Shown here: positions 63,493 through 64,000 of the stretch, in pieces
How positions within the stretch are numbered: the stretch's first letter is position 1
Layout: each line of letters opens with the position of its first letter
Source: Catenovulum adriaticum
GTDB lineage: Bacteria > Pseudomonadota > Gammaproteobacteria > Enterobacterales > Alteromonadaceae
Length of the DNA stretch: 64,000 nucleotides
Assembly (NCBI RefSeq): GCF_026725475.1
Contig: NZ_CP109966.1
Span: 248,001 to 312,000, forward strand
Direction of reading: 5' to 3'
Made by a program: the position numbers and the translations under genes
The notes under the pieces: generated by a model
Database searches by the model: none
Told to the model about the DNA's origin: nothing
Seen by the model: the letters and a program-made list of their open reading frames with translations, nothing else

Positions 63493-64000
63493 ATGAAACT
63501 TATTAACCCGATAAAAACTTGTTTTATAATTTCAGCTTTTTTTACTGCTCAAGTACTGGCCGAAATTAGCATAGTTCAAACAAAATTTGGCACCTATAAG
63601 GGAGCGGATGTTACTCAGTATCAGATGCAAAATAGTCAGGGGATGCAGCTTAAAATAATGAATTATGGCGCTACGTTAACTTCGCTAAAAATACCGGATA
63701 AAACGGGTAATATTGACCAGATTAGCACTGGTTTTAACCAGTTTAAAAGCTATTTTAGCGACGAATATAATGATAATAATCCTTATTTTGGCGGCGTGGT
63801 TGGGCGTTATGCCTCGTTTTTAAAAAATGGACGTTTTAGTCGAGAAGATCAAACTTATCAATTGTCAAAAAATGCCGGTGAACATCATTTACATGGTGGT
63901 CAACAGGGGCTTGATAAACGTATGTGGCAGCTTAAAAAGTTTTATAAAACACAAGATGCAGCGATATTGCAGCTTCGTATTTACAGCCCTGAAGGGCAAG
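63493..64000 (+). CDS. Secreted aldose 1-epimerase, 3' end outside the window
   Basis: Mutarotase interconverting alpha and beta anomers of sugars. A signal peptide (MKLINPIKTCFIISAFFTAQVLA) suggests periplasmic location. MNYGATLTSLKIPDKTGN, NPYFGGVVGRYASFLKNGRF and EHHLHGGQQGLDKRMWQ carry the GalM-family Arg and His residues. AGAGG lies 8 bp before ATG 63493, and the gene follows the second permease by 22 bp, so it belongs to the transport operon. 169 codons are visible, about half of the normal length. Confidence 0.88.
   Translation, partial: MKLINPIKTCFIISAFFTAQVLAEISIVQTKFGTYKGADVTQYQMQNSQGMQLKIMNYGATLTSLKIPDKTGNIDQISTGFNQFKSYFSDEYNDNNPYFGGVVGRYASFLKNGRFSREDQTYQLSKNAGEHHLHGGQQGLDKRMWQLKKFYKTQDAAILQLRIYSPEGQ

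Noticed and set aside
1..64000. CRISPR arrays, tRNA or rRNA genes
   Set aside because: No regularly spaced short repeats and no tRNA- or rRNA-like sequence were seen; the repeats present are protein-coding modules, operators and IS ends.

Overview
The window looks like chromosomal DNA of a marine, alga- or polysaccharide-degrading gammaproteobacterium of the Alteromonadales type (Catenovulum/Paraglaciecola-like). I infer this from the AT-rich composition, the secreted multi-domain glycosidases, the sulfatases, the unsaturated-uronate hydrolase and the IS families. A SusC/SusD pair is present, which is normally a Bacteroidetes hallmark. The taxonomic call is an inference, not a search result.

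Region 1 (1-8929, +) is a fructan utilisation cluster: a GH32 fructanase (5' end outside the window), a SusC-like TonB-dependent receptor, a SusD-like lipoprotein and a lipoprotein made of three beta-sandwich repeats. Region 2 (9-16.4 kb) holds a KAP-type membrane NTPase, then a six-hairpin glycosidase lipoprotein that lies between two direct copies of the 3' end of a GH32 gene. Region 3 (16.5-26.2 kb) is a divergent pair of giant GH32 proteins (1548 and 1595 aa) sharing a control region with two operators. A frameshifted GH32 relic follows. Region 4 (26.8-31.2 kb, -) is a three-gene ABC-three-component (ABC-3C) type conflict system. Region 5 (31.6-42 kb) has two tandem GH32-like proteins (-) and, divergently, a periplasmic sugar-binding protein with a chemoreceptor (+). 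Region 6 (42.2-47.3 kb) is an Xre/RES toxin-antitoxin pair followed by a three-level nest of insertion sequences (IS3 containing IS110 containing IS3) inside a probable sugar-porter remnant. Region 7 (47.5-56.9 kb) holds three S1 sulfatases, a GH105 lipoprotein and a beta-propeller/cytochrome c fusion. Region 8 (57-64 kb) is an IS1634-type element, then a ribose/galactofuranose-type ABC transporter operon ending in an aldose 1-epimerase cut by the window edge.

The fructan genes are tied together by a palindromic, LacI-type operator with consensus AAACAACGTTGTTT. It lies upstream of SusC, the repeat lipoprotein, both giant GH32 genes, the tandem GH32-like operon and the binding protein-chemoreceptor pair. 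A weaker half-conserved site lies before one sulfatase. No LacI-family regulator is encoded here. A beta-sandwich module of about 150-200 residues occurs about 16 times in six proteins of the locus, in three sequence subtypes. A likely model is that surface GH32 enzymes and repeat lipoproteins bind and cut fructan, SusCD imports oligosaccharides, and the binding protein plus chemoreceptor steer the cell toward the released sugar. The sulfatase/GH105 block may be a second polysaccharide locus or may indicate a decorated (sulfated) fructan-containing substrate.

I saw no tRNA, rRNA or CRISPR array.
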